In this document: positions 35,797-44,472 of the stretch, one piece after another
Layout of the letters: each line of letters opens with the position of its first letter
Position numbering within the stretch: position 1 is the first letter of the stretch
NCBI RefSeq assembly: GCF_002902405.1
Contig: NZ_PPQS01000003.1
Span: 1 to 64,000 of the forward strand
Origin: Staphylococcus schweitzeri
GTDB lineage: Bacteria > Bacillota > Bacilli > Staphylococcales > Staphylococcaceae
Direction: 5' to 3'
DNA length: 64,000 nucleotides
Notes under the pieces: generated by a model
The model's input: the letters and a program-made list of their open reading frames with translations, nothing else
Told to the model about the DNA's origin: nothing
Databases searched by the model: none
Program-made: the position numbers and the translations under genes

Positions 35797-36975
35797 ATGA
35801 ATCAACAATTAATTGAAGCTTTAAAATCAAAAGAAGACAAAATGATTGAGATCAGACGCTATTTACATCAGCATCCAGAATTATCTTTTCATGAGGATGA
35901 AACGGCGAAATACATCACTGAATTTTACAAAGGTAAAGATGTGGAAGTAGAAACGAATGTCGGACCACGTGGGATTAAAGTAACGATTGATTCAGGGAAA
36001 CCTGGTAAAACATTAGCAATCCGTGCAGACTTTGATGCATTACCAATTACTGAAGATACAGGATTAACTTTTGCATCACAAAATAAAGGTGTTATGCATG
36101 CTTGTGGTCACGATGCACATACAGCTTACATGCTTGTATTAGCAGAGACGCTTGCTGAAATGAAAGATATTTTTACAGGAAAAGTCGTTGTGATACATCA
36201 ACCAGCTGAAGAAGTACCACCAGGTGGTGCTAAAGCAATGATTGAGAATGGTGTATTAGACGGTGTTGATCATGTATTAGGTGTGCACGTCATGAGCACG
36301 ATGGAAACAGGTAATGTGTATTACAGACCGGGTTATGTTCAAACAGGACGCGCATTTTTCAAATTGAAAGTTCAAGGTAAAGGTGGCCATGGTTCATCAC
36401 CACATATGGCAAATGATGCCATTGTTGCAGGTAGCTACTTCGTCACAGCGTTACAAACAGTTGTATCTAGACGACTAAGTCCATTTGAAACCGGTGTTGT
36501 CACAATCGGTTCATTTGACGGTAAAGGTCAATTCAATGTCATTAAAGATGTTGTTGAAATTGAAGGTGATGTACGTGGATTAACAGATGCTACAAAAGCA
36601 ACAATTGAAAAAGAAATTAAACGTTTATCAAAAGGATTAGAAGCATTGTATGGTGTAACTTGCACATTAGAATATCACGATGATTATCCTGCATTATATA
36701 ATGACCCAGAGTTTACTGAGTACGTGGCTAAGACGTTAAAAGAATCAGACCTTGAATTTGGTGTCGAAATGTGTGAACCACAACCACCTTCAGAAGACTT
36801 TGCATACTATGCTAAGGAACGACCAAGTGCCTTTATTTATACAGGTGCAGCGGTGGAAAATGGTGAAATTTACCCACATCATCATCCTAAGTTTAACATT
36901 TCAGAAAAATCATTACTTATTTCGGCAGAAGCTGTAGGGACAGTTGTTTTAGATTACCTTAAAGGGGATAACTAA
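35797..36975 (+). CDS. M20-family amidohydrolase / peptidase
   Basis: A 392-residue dizinc amidohydrolase of the M20D type (IAA-amino-acid hydrolase/N-acyl-amino-acid deacylase group). The metal-binding sites are HACGHDAHTAY, HQPAEEVPPGG, GVHVMSTM and the C-terminal HHHHPKFNISE. The dimerisation lid (about 180-295) begins at FFKLKVQGKGGHGSSPH. It is cytosolic, with no signal peptide. I use the ATG at 35797 because AAGGAG (35782-35787) lies 9 bases before it and would touch the ATG at 35788. It is a stand-alone gene; the natural substrate is unknown. Confidence 0.88.
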   Translation: MNQQLIEALKSKEDKMIEIRRYLHQHPELSFHEDETAKYITEFYKGKDVEVETNVGPRGIKVTIDSGKPGKTLAIRADFDALPITEDTGLTFASQNKGVMHACGHDAHTAYMLVLAETLAEMKDIFTGKVVVIHQPAEEVPPGGAKAMIENGVLDGVDHVLGVHVMSTMETGNVYYRPGYVQTGRAFFKLKVQGKGGHGSSPHMANDAIVAGSYFVTALQTVVSRRLSPFETGVVTIGSFDGKGQFNVIKDVVEIEGDVRGLTDATKATIEKEIKRLSKGLEALYGVTCTLEYHDDYPALYNDPEFTEYVAKTLKESDLEFGVEMCEPQPPSEDFAYYAKERPSAFIYTGAAVENGEIYPHHHPKFNISEKSLLISAEAVGTVVLDYLKGDN

Positions 36976-37011
36976 CATGAATGAAACTGCGCTAATAACA
37001 AAGTTTTTTAG

Positions 37012-37192
37012 TCAACATTGCCGGGGCGGGACCTCAACACAGAGAATTTCGAAAAGAAATTTTACAGGCAATGCAAGTTGGCGGGGCCCCAACATAGAAG
37101 CTGGCGAAAAGTCAGCTTACAATAATGTGCAAGTTGGCGGGGCCCCAACATAGAAGCTGACGAAAAGTCAGTTTACAATAATGTGCAAGTTG
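37012..37192. repeat. STAR element array (S. aureus repeat), three units
   Basis: Two near-identical 56-base units start at 37074 and 37130, each beginning CAAGTTGGCGGGGCCCCAAC and ending AATAATGTG. A degenerate first unit starts about 37012. GC-rich cores with TGTTGGGGCCCC (minus strand) are the signature of staphylococcal STAR repeats, whose copy number differs between strains. They lie between the convergent M20 peptidase and tauE genes. Confidence 0.88.
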
Positions 37193-37244
37193 GGGTGGGA
37201 CGACGAAATAAATTTTGCGAAAATATCATTTCCGTCCCACTCCT
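37193..37244. repeat. Dispersed hairpin repeat / bidirectional terminator, copy 1
   Basis: GGGTGGGACG pairs with CGTCCCACTCC around a loop that contains ACGAAATAAATTTT and AATATCATTTC. A second copy with the same loop lies at 44383-44439. It is placed between convergent genes, so it likely terminates both. Confidence 0.8.
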
Positions 37245-37313
37245 GTGGTGTTTATCGTGCTAATTATGAATTTTTTTAAATATACTAGGTGAATCAAAAG
37301 TACGTTTTAAAGT

Positions 37314-38072
37314 TTAAAAAAGAAGTTGTATAATTGCTAGAATGATTAAGGTACTGACAATCCATTTTTGTATAACATCAGGAATTTTGTTACCTACTTT
37401 CAAGCCAAGTGGTGCGAAAATTGCACCACTTATAATTAAAAAAATAGCACTTTCTATAGGAATGTAGCCTTGGAATAATTTAATAGTAAAAGTTCCTATT
37501 GAAGACATAAAAGCTATCACAATACTATTCACGACAACTGTGTCCATTGGTAATTTAAACAACACAAGTAACACAGGTATAATTATGAATGCACCACCAG
37601 CCCCAACAATGCCAGAAAGTATCCCAATGACAATACCTACAATAACTATTAGAGTTGAGTTGAATTTGTCATGCTCTGAAGTTGGTTTAATATTAATAGA
37701 CATGAATACTAAAGATAATAACGCTATAAATATATATACAAAGTTTATAAATGCACTATTGAAGAAGTTAGCTAAAATCGCACCCAAGATACTTCCGAAA
37801 ATCATACCACTACCCATATTTAGAACAAGTTTTTTAGAAAATCCATCTTTTTTATAAGCTTTTAATGAACCACTCATCGTACTGAAAAATACTTGACTTG
37901 ATGTTAACCCTGAAGCCAAGTATGGGGTATATTCATGAGTGCCAAACAGTGAAGGGAGTAATAATATAGCTGGATATATTATTATTGCGCCCCCTATACC
38001 AACTAAGCCAGAAATAAATCCTCCTACCATACCTATTGTCAACATTACAAAAATAGTTGTTACATCTATCAT
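37314..38072 (-). CDS. tauE: TauE/SafE-family sulfite exporter of the cst locus
   Basis: A 252-residue membrane protein with about eight hydrophobic segments and the TauE/SafE signature glycines (GLVGIGGAIIIYPAIL and GIVGAGGAFIIIPVLL, one in each half). It is thought to export sulfite or a related sulfur anion. The ATG overlaps the cstR stop by 4 bases, so it is cotranscribed with the repressor, away from cstA-cstB-sqr. It ends before the STAR and hairpin repeats. Confidence 0.92.
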   Translation of the reverse strand: MIDVTTIFVMLTIGMVGGFISGLVGIGGAIIIYPAILLLPSLFGTHEYTPYLASGLTSSQVFFSTMSGSLKAYKKDGFSKKLVLNMGSGMIFGSILGAILANFFNSAFINFVYIFIALLSLVFMSINIKPTSEHDKFNSTLIVIVGIVIGILSGIVGAGGAFIIIPVLLVLFKLPMDTVVVNSIVIAFMSSIGTFTIKLFQGYIPIESAIFLIISGAIFAPLGLKVGNKIPDVIQKWIVSTLIILAIIQLLF

Positions 38073-38329
38073 TTGCTTTTCACTAGAAGATTTACGGCTT
38101 CATTTATTAAAGTTTGGGAATCTTCATTATTTGCTTCAGCCTGTTTAACACATTCAACCAAATTTTCACTAATGATAATCCCCATTAAGCGTTGAATAGA
38201 GCTTTTAGAAGCACTTAGTTGACCAATCACATCTTTACAATTTTTTTCCTCCTCCATCATTTTTATAACGCCATTTAATTGTCCTTGTACTCTTTTAATT
38301 CGATTAACCATTTGTTTGTTATAAGCCAT
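38069..38329 (-). CDS. cstR: CstR, CsoR-family persulfide-sensing repressor
   Basis: An 86-residue all-helical repressor of the CsoR family. Two conserved Cys, C31 in EKNCKDV and C60 in NLVECVKQ, sit at the positions used by CstR to form inter-protomer di-, tri- or tetrasulfide links with per- and polysulfides; the His expected of copper-type CsoR proteins at the middle ligand position is not evident. It represses the divergent cst genes from the operators in the intergenic region. It is the first gene of the cstR-tauE pair. Confidence 0.95.
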   Translation of the reverse strand: MAYNKQMVNRIKRVQGQLNGVIKMMEEEKNCKDVIGQLSASKSSIQRLMGIIISENLVECVKQAEANNEDSQTLINEAVNLLVKSK

Positions 38330-38390
38330 ATGTCCAGCCTCCGTTTTATTTATTTTAATTTTATATTAAAGAATGAACCTACCTTTGTCA

Positions 38391-38450
38391 AATACGTGTG
38401 GGGGTATTTGACAAAGGAGTTTAATCGTTATAATATACCCCTATAGGTAT
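38391..38450. promoter_or_regulatory. cst promoter and two CstR operators
   Basis: Two 16-base palindromic sites of the form ATAC-N8-GTAT are seen: ATACGTGTGGGGGTAT (38392-38407) and ATACCCCTATAGGTAT (38435-38450). The second matches the known CstR operator pattern best. Between them are TTGACA (38408-38413) and TATAAT (38429-38434; an offset TAATAT gives a 17-base spacer). Repressor at both would clamp the cstA promoter and, from the other side, cover cstR. Confidence 0.8.
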
Positions 38451-38464
38451 TTTGGGAGGTATTT

Positions 38465-39523
38465 ATGACACATTATAAAACAAAGCATATTAGTGAATTT
38501 TCTAAAGAACAACTTGAAAAATTAGCTGCTAATGAACAGTTAATTGATGTAAGGCATTTAGAAGAATATGAATTAGGTCATATTAACAATGCAATTTTAC
38601 ATCCAGTAGAGAATATAACTACATTTAATCACCAAAAAAATAAAACATATTATGTATATTGCAAGAGTGGTAATAGAAGCGTTCAAGCAAGTGAATATTT
38701 GACGCAACATGGATATGAAGTTGTTAATTTAGATGGAGGTTATACAGCTTTTCGAGAACTTAATATAGATTCGACTCAATCATTAGACACTGGTGTAAAA
38801 GATAATCGAAAGATATTTAACTATAGTCAGCTACAATGTCCAGGTCCAATCGTGAATATCAGTAAAGAAATTAAACGCATTAATGTGGGTGAACAAATAG
38901 AAGTAACTGTCACTGATTTTGGGTTTCTTAGTGATATCAAAAGCTGGGCAAAGCAAACAGGACACACGCTTGTAAAATTAGATGAATACAATGATTATAT
39001 TCAAGCTATTATTCAAAAAGAAAACCCTAAAGATAAACAAGTTAATCGCTCGATGAATGGTACAACTATCGTTTTGTTTAGTGGTGAACTTGATAAAGCG
39101 ATGGCTGCGTTAATTATTGCGAACGGAGCCAGAGCGGCTGGTAAAGATGTAACCATTTTCTTTACATTTTGGGGTTTAAACGCTTTGAAAAATGCAAAAA
39201 CTGCCAAAGTTAAAAAGAAAGGTATAGCTAAATTGTTTAATCTTATATTACCTAGTACACCAACACGCATGCCAATATCGAAAATGAACATGTTTGGATT
39301 AGGTAGCTTAATGATGAAGCGTGTTATGAAGCAAAAAAATGTTGATTCATTATCTTCACTTATTGAACAAGCTGTTGATCAAAATATTAAATTAATAGCC
39401 TGTACCATGAGTATGGATGTTATGGGAATTACAAAAGAAGATTTAATTGATTCAGTTGAATACGGTGGTGTCGGCACCTATATAGGAGATACTGAACAAT
39501 CCAATCATAATTTATTCATTTAG
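38465..39523 (+). CDS. cstA: CstA, rhodanese-TusA-DsrE fusion sulfurtransferase
   Basis: CstA moves persulfide sulfur between three linked modules. The N-terminal rhodanese (about 10-100) has Cys66 in YCKSGNRS; the central TusA domain (about 115-190) has Cys125 in LQCPGPI; the C-terminal DsrE/DsrF-like domain (about 200-352) begins TTIVLFSGELDKAMAALII and has a Cys in LIACTMSMDVMG. All three Cys are present, so the relay looks intact. Its 352 residues are the usual length. GGGAGG lies 8 bases before the ATG. cstB follows after 29 bases. Confidence 0.95.
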   Translation: MTHYKTKHISEFSKEQLEKLAANEQLIDVRHLEEYELGHINNAILHPVENITTFNHQKNKTYYVYCKSGNRSVQASEYLTQHGYEVVNLDGGYTAFRELNIDSTQSLDTGVKDNRKIFNYSQLQCPGPIVNISKEIKRINVGEQIEVTVTDFGFLSDIKSWAKQTGHTLVKLDEYNDYIQAIIQKENPKDKQVNRSMNGTTIVLFSGELDKAMAALIIANGARAAGKDVTIFFTFWGLNALKNAKTAKVKKKGIAKLFNLILPSTPTRMPISKMNMFGLGSLMMKRVMKQKNVDSLSSLIEQAVDQNIKLIACTMSMDVMGITKEDLIDSVEYGGVGTYIGDTEQSNHNLFI

Positions 39524-39552
39524 AAAATATTAATATTTAAAGGAGGATTTCC

Positions 39553-40887
39553 ATGTTTTTCAAACAATTTTATGATAATCATTTATCTCAGGCATCTTAT
39601 TTAATTGGGTGTCAACGAACAGGTGAAGCTATAATTATTGATCCTGTGAGAGATTTAACTAAATATATAAAGATAGCAGATGCAGAAGGACTTACTATTA
39701 CACATGCTGCAGAAACGCATATTCATGCAGATTATGCATCAGGTATTAGAGATGTAGCTAAAAAATTAAACGCTAATATTTATGTATCTGGAGAAGGAGA
39801 AGTAACGTTAGGTTATAAAAATATGCCTGAATCAACATATTTTGTTAGACATAATGATGATATAAGTATTGGCAATATTAAATTGAAAGTGTTGCATACA
39901 CCTGGACATACTCCGGAAAGTGTTAGTTACTTGCTTACAGATGAAGGCGGAGGTTCAAATGTACCAATGGGCCTTTTTAGTGGTGATTTTATATTTGTAG
40001 GTGATATAGGTAGACCTGATCTATTAGAAAAAGCAGTTCAAATTCATGGATCAACAGAAGTAGGTGCAAAAGAAATGTTCCAATCTATAAAAAGCATTGA
40101 GAAATTGCCAGACTTTATTCAAATTTGGCCTGGACATGGTGCAGGAAGTCCTTGTGGTAAATCTTTGGGTGCTGTTCCAACTTCTACATTAGGCTATGAA
40201 AGGGAAAATAATTGGGCCTTTAATGAAACAGATGAATTAGCATTTGTAAAAAAACTAACTTCTAATCAACCTGCACCGCCACATCATTTTGCACAAATGA
40301 AAAAGATCAATCAATTTGGTATGGAATTATATCAACCTTATCAAGTGTATCCAACTGCGAATACACAAAAACTCACTTTTGACCTTCGCAGTAAAGAAGC
40401 CTACCATGGTGGACATATAAGAGGAACAATTAATGTTCCTTATAATAAAAGTTTCATCAATCAAATAGGTTGGTATTTAGATTATAATGAAGAAATTAAT
40501 TTAATAGGGGACAAAACTACAGTTGAACAAGCGACTCATACACTGCAATTAATCGGATTTGATAGTGTCTCTGGATATTTATTACCGAAATCAGAAGTTC
40601 AAACACAATCAATTCACAGTAAGGATATCACTGGTCATGAGTTGTATGTTTTAGATGTGCGTAATGATAGCGAATGGAATAATGGTCATTTAGATCAAGC
40701 TGTGCACATACCGCATGGTAAATTATTAGAAACCAATATACCTTTTAAAGAGGAGAATCCGATTTATGTTCATTGTCAATCTGGTGTAAGAAGTTCAATA
40801 GCGATAGGTATATTAGAAAGTAAAGGTTATTCAAATATTATTAATGTTAGTGAAGGACACAATGGTTTTCCATCAAGTCTAAAATAA
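39553..40887 (+). CDS. cstB: CstB, persulfide dioxygenase-rhodanese fusion
   Basis: CstB is an iron enzyme that converts persulfides to thiosulfate. The N-terminal MBL-fold dioxygenase has ETHIHADYASG (H56, H58, D60), TPGHTPES and GHGAGSPCGK; a degenerate rhodanese (about 265-350) lacks the catalytic Cys; the C-terminal rhodanese (about 355-444) has Cys408 in HCQSGVRSS. The length of 444 residues is the known one. AAGGAGG lies before the ATG. It is in the cstA-cstB-sqr operon under CstR. Confidence 0.95.
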   Translation: MFFKQFYDNHLSQASYLIGCQRTGEAIIIDPVRDLTKYIKIADAEGLTITHAAETHIHADYASGIRDVAKKLNANIYVSGEGEVTLGYKNMPESTYFVRHNDDISIGNIKLKVLHTPGHTPESVSYLLTDEGGGSNVPMGLFSGDFIFVGDIGRPDLLEKAVQIHGSTEVGAKEMFQSIKSIEKLPDFIQIWPGHGAGSPCGKSLGAVPTSTLGYERENNWAFNETDELAFVKKLTSNQPAPPHHFAQMKKINQFGMELYQPYQVYPTANTQKLTFDLRSKEAYHGGHIRGTINVPYNKSFINQIGWYLDYNEEINLIGDKTTVEQATHTLQLIGFDSVSGYLLPKSEVQTQSIHSKDITGHELYVLDVRNDSEWNNGHLDQAVHIPHGKLLETNIPFKEENPIYVHCQSGVRSSIAIGILESKGYSNIINVSEGHNGFPSSLK

Positions 40888-40902
40888 AGGGAAGTGTTAA
40901 GG

Positions 40903-42096
40903 ATGACTCAACACTATAAAATTGTAATTGTAGGCGGAGGTACTGCTGGTATCACAGTGGCAGCACAACTTTTAAGGAAAAATAATAAATTAAAAGGCGA
41001 TATAGCAATCATTGATCCAGCTGATTATCATTATTATCAACCTCTATGGACATTAGTAGGTGCGGGTGTATCGAAGCTTGACTCTACACGAAAAAAAATG
41101 AAAGATGTCATTCCACGATACGCATCGTGGCTCCAACAACCTGTACAACAGTTCTTTCCGGAGAGTAATCATATACAATTAGCTAATAAAGAAAAGCTTA
41201 AGTATGATTATTTAGTTATTTGTCCAGGATTACAAATTAACTGGTCTGATGTTAAAGGGTTAAAAGAAAATATAGGTAAAAACGGTGTTTGCTCTAATTA
41301 CTCCCCGAAATACGTGAATGAAACATGGAAACAAATTGCTAACTTCAAAGGTGGAAATGCTATTTTTACTAATCCGGACACACCGATTAAATGTGGTGGC
41401 GCACCAATGAAAATAATGTACTTAGCTGAAGATTATTTTAGAAAGAATCATGTCCGTACTAAGACGAATGTTATATTTGAAACAGCAAAACCGGCTATAT
41501 TTGATGTTGATAAATATAGAAAACCATTGGAACAAATTATTGAAGAAAGAAATATTAAAGTTGATTATCAACATCATCTAATTGAAATTGATGGTGAAAA
41601 TAAACAAGCAACCTTTGAAAATCTACAATCAGGCGAAACAAAAACATTAGATTATACGATGTTACATGTGACGCCTCCAATGGGGCCTTTAAATGTGATT
41701 AAAAACAGTTCGTTGTCAGATAGTTTGGGATGGGTAGATGTTAATCATACTACAATGCAACACCAAAAATATGACAATATATTTTCATTAGGAGATGCTT
41801 GTAATGCACCTACTTCCAAAACGGGAGCTGCTATTAGAAAGCAAGCACCAGTTGTAGTTAACAATTTATTACAAGCCATGAATGATGACATGTTAACCCA
41901 TCATTACGATGGTTATACATCGTGTCCTATTGTGACAAGCTATAACACAATGATGTTAGCTGAATTTGATTATAATAAAAAACCAAGAGAATCAATGCCC
42001 TTTAATCAAGCTAAAGAACGTAGAAGTATGTATCTATTTAAAAAGGAAATCCTTCCGAGAATGTATTGGTATGGTATGTTGAAAGGGCTTATGTGA
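40903..42096 (+). CDS. sqr: Sqr, sulfide:quinone oxidoreductase
   Basis: Sqr oxidises hydrogen sulfide at the membrane and passes electrons to menaquinone, handing the sulfur to CstA/CstB. The FAD-binding N-terminus VIVGGGTAGITVAAQL is followed by the redox Cys regions VICPGLQI and PIKCGGAPMKIMY and a second nucleotide-binding stretch IFSLGDACNAPTSKTGAAI. I start at ATG 40903 because AAAGGGAAG precedes it by about 9 bases; a TTG just upstream is less well placed. 397 residues. Last gene of the cst operon. Confidence 0.93.
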   Translation: MTQHYKIVIVGGGTAGITVAAQLLRKNNKLKGDIAIIDPADYHYYQPLWTLVGAGVSKLDSTRKKMKDVIPRYASWLQQPVQQFFPESNHIQLANKEKLKYDYLVICPGLQINWSDVKGLKENIGKNGVCSNYSPKYVNETWKQIANFKGGNAIFTNPDTPIKCGGAPMKIMYLAEDYFRKNHVRTKTNVIFETAKPAIFDVDKYRKPLEQIIEERNIKVDYQHHLIEIDGENKQATFENLQSGETKTLDYTMLHVTPPMGPLNVIKNSSLSDSLGWVDVNHTTMQHQKYDNIFSLGDACNAPTSKTGAAIRKQAPVVVNNLLQAMNDDMLTHHYDGYTSCPIVTSYNTMMLAEFDYNKKPRESMPFNQAKERRSMYLFKKEILPRMYWYGMLKGLM

Positions 42097-42394
42097 AAAT
42101 AATACAATATCGAATTATGTGTTAATTACGTTAGACTAAGCGATAAGTCTTAGAATGATAGTGTTTAAGATATGTTTAAATTAAACGTTAACTTTAGTTC
42201 TAAATCTAATTAAAAGAACTAATTATGGATATGAAGATTAAGGAAATATGTTTCAATGAGAGCTATAATAATTGTATTTTAAATTCATAGGGGTCAGGCT
42301 CCGAGAACAGTGTCCGTCATGCTAACCGCATACTAACGAAATACTGTTATATCAGTGCTATACCTATTTGAATATAACAGCATTTGTTTAATGG
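42097..42394. other. Intergenic region between sqr and the phosphate transporter
   Basis: About 300 bases without a gene I can support. A second hairpin is visible near 42344-42378 (CTGTTATAT with ATATAACAG). The short piece GGGGTCAGGCTCCGAGAAC near 42291 is richer in GC than its surroundings and unexplained. Confidence 0.45.
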
Positions 42395-42431
42395 AAAAGG
42401 CCAATCCAATATCTTTGGATTGGCCTTTTAT
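42395..42431. terminator. Bidirectional terminator between sqr and the Na/Pi transporter
   Basis: AAAAGGCCAATCCAA pairs perfectly with TTGGATTGGCCTTTT across TATCT. Both strands have T runs, serving the converging sqr and nptA. Confidence 0.93.
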
Positions 42432-42486
42432 ATGCATCTGAATCTCTAACTTTATAAAAATATAACTATAAATAAGACAGTAAAAA

Positions 42487-44154
42487 TTAAATTTCAGTTG
42501 TTGCAATTTCTTCATCTGTTGGAACATCATTGTTAAGACCAACAAGTGCTTCAGAAACATTTCGTGAATGATAACCGATACGTTCAAGTACACCAATCAT
42601 ATCGATATATAATAATCCACCTTTTGTTGTACATTCACCACGATTAAGGCGTTTAATATGACCTTTACGTAATTTATGTTCAATATTAAATGATTCTTTA
42701 CTACGTTCTACAATTTCATCTTTTTTCGTTTTGTCATAAACATCTAACATATCGATGGCTTTATCAAATGATTCAGCAACATGGTTGAATAATTTATCCA
42801 TACCGCGTTGTGCATCCTCTGTAATTCGAATATCTTCATCATGTTGTCGCTTTAATTGCGCGACATACTCTTCTGTTAGCTCTGCTACTTTTAAAATAGA
42901 GCGGTTGACATCGAACATAACTGCTAAACGCTCAACGTCTGCCTTCGTAATGGCTTTTGTAGAAATTCTAACTAAATAATTACGAATACTATCATTGATT
43001 GTTTCAACTGCTTGATGCTTTTGTTCAAGCTTCTTAATCAATTTTTTATCGTCTTTTGTAATTTCGCGAATGTCTTCAAACATTGATAGGACAATCTGAC
43101 CAACATTTTGTAATTCTTTTTGAGTCTCTTGTAATGCAACGCCAGGTGCGTGATAAACAAGATCTTTGTTTAAGTGCTGAGGTTTATAATCATCAGCAAT
43201 ATCTTTACCTGGGACAAGCTTTGTAACTATCCATGCTAACCCTGCTACAAATGGTAATTGAATCAAAGTATTTGTTATGTTGAAGATACCATGTGATACT
43301 GCAATCGTCATCGCTGGTTTTAAGTGCCATACATCTTGTAACAAACTAATCAAATGAATCACAACTGGCAAGAAAATGGTAAAGATAATTACTCCGATTA
43401 AGTTAAAGATGACGTGTACAAGTGCCGCACGTTTTGCAGCGATTGATCCGGCTAAACTAGCTAAGATAGCTGTAATCGTTGTACCAATGTTATCGCCTAG
43501 TAAAACAGGAATTGCTGCGTTTAAGCTAATTAAATCTTGTTGATAAAATTCTTGTAAAATACCAATCGTCGCACTTGAACTTTGAACTAGTGCTGTTAGC
43601 CCTGCGCCGACAATGACAGCAAGTATTGGATTTGATGACATATCAAGCATTAATTGCTTAAATCCATCTAATGATGCTAATGGTTTAACGGCATCGCCCA
43701 TAAATTCTAGACCGAAGAATAGGGAACCGAAACCGAATAGTATGCGGCCAATGTTATTGATTTTAGAGCGTTTAAAGAAAAAGATTAAAAATGCACCTAA
43801 TGCTAAAATTGGCATTGCATATTCGCCTAAATCTATACCGATAATAAATGCAGTTACCGTTGTTCCGATATTGGCGCCCATTATTACTCCAATGGCTTGT
43901 TTCAATGTCATAAATCCAGCTGTTACCAGTCCAATTGTAATAACTGTCGTACCTGAACTACTTTGTATTAAAATAGTAACAACTATACCAGCAATAACAC
44001 CTAATACTGGATTTGATGTAAATTTGTTTAAAATATCTCGTAGCCTGTCTCCTGCTGATGCTTGAAGTCCGTCTCCCATGATTTTTAAGCCGTATAGGAA
44101 AATACCTAAACCACCTAAAAAGGAGAAAATGACTTCTGTAACCGACATTTCCAT
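42487..44154 (-). CDS. nptA: Na+/phosphate cotransporter family protein (NptA-like)
   Basis: A 555-residue transporter. Two Na/Pi-cotransporter repeats carry the QSSS motif: ILIQSSSGTTVITIG (about 60-75) and ALVQSSSATIGI (about 185-197). The C-terminal 200 residues form a PhoU-like helical domain. NptA is one of several phosphate transporters of S. aureus and works in conditions unfavourable for PitA/PstSCAB. The symbol rests on family, length and locus; another NptA-family copy elsewhere cannot be excluded. Its upstream region contains a dispersed hairpin repeat. Confidence 0.8.
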   Translation of the reverse strand: MEMSVTEVIFSFLGGLGIFLYGLKIMGDGLQASAGDRLRDILNKFTSNPVLGVIAGIVVTILIQSSSGTTVITIGLVTAGFMTLKQAIGVIMGANIGTTVTAFIIGIDLGEYAMPILALGAFLIFFFKRSKINNIGRILFGFGSLFFGLEFMGDAVKPLASLDGFKQLMLDMSSNPILAVIVGAGLTALVQSSSATIGILQEFYQQDLISLNAAIPVLLGDNIGTTITAILASLAGSIAAKRAALVHVIFNLIGVIIFTIFLPVVIHLISLLQDVWHLKPAMTIAVSHGIFNITNTLIQLPFVAGLAWIVTKLVPGKDIADDYKPQHLNKDLVYHAPGVALQETQKELQNVGQIVLSMFEDIREITKDDKKLIKKLEQKHQAVETINDSIRNYLVRISTKAITKADVERLAVMFDVNRSILKVAELTEEYVAQLKRQHDEDIRITEDAQRGMDKLFNHVAESFDKAIDMLDVYDKTKKDEIVERSKESFNIEHKLRKGHIKRLNRGECTTKGGLLYIDMIGVLERIGYHSRNVSEALVGLNNDVPTDEEIATTEI

Positions 44155-44382
44155 TATTTCACCTCAAATAAGCTTTATATTTAGATTATCGCTTATAATT
44201 GTAAATTTAATGTTAAGATTAGGTAAAATTATTTAACAATATATGTTATTTGTATATGACTTGTAAAATATCGCCACTTATTATGTAAATTTTCAGTGTG
44301 AAATGGCAGGTTTGTAATCACTTGTTTAATAAAATGATGCAATAAATCATGCAATCATGTTTTATCAATAAAAAATCATGCG

Positions 44383-44439
44383 AGTGAGACAACGAAATAA
44401 ATTTTTTTAAATATCATTTCTGTCCCACTGCATGATTCG
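44383..44439. repeat. Dispersed hairpin repeat, copy 2
   Basis: AATCATGC pairs with GCATGATT, with an inner arm GAGTGAGACA against TGTCCCACT. The loop ACGAAATAAATTTTTTTAAA and ATATCATTTC matches copy 1 at 37193-37244. It lies after ohyA and can terminate it. Confidence 0.8.
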
Positions 44440-44472
44440 AAATCATCATATAGACTTTTTTAATGTGCCTCG

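Noticed and set aside
42333-42596. Minus-strand frame at the end of the Na/Pi transporter gene
   Set aside because: Overlaps the transporter's 3' end and the bidirectional terminator in a different frame.
43613-44065. Plus-strand frame opposite the Na/Pi transporter
   Set aside because: Antisense shadow of a membrane-protein gene, no ribosome binding site.
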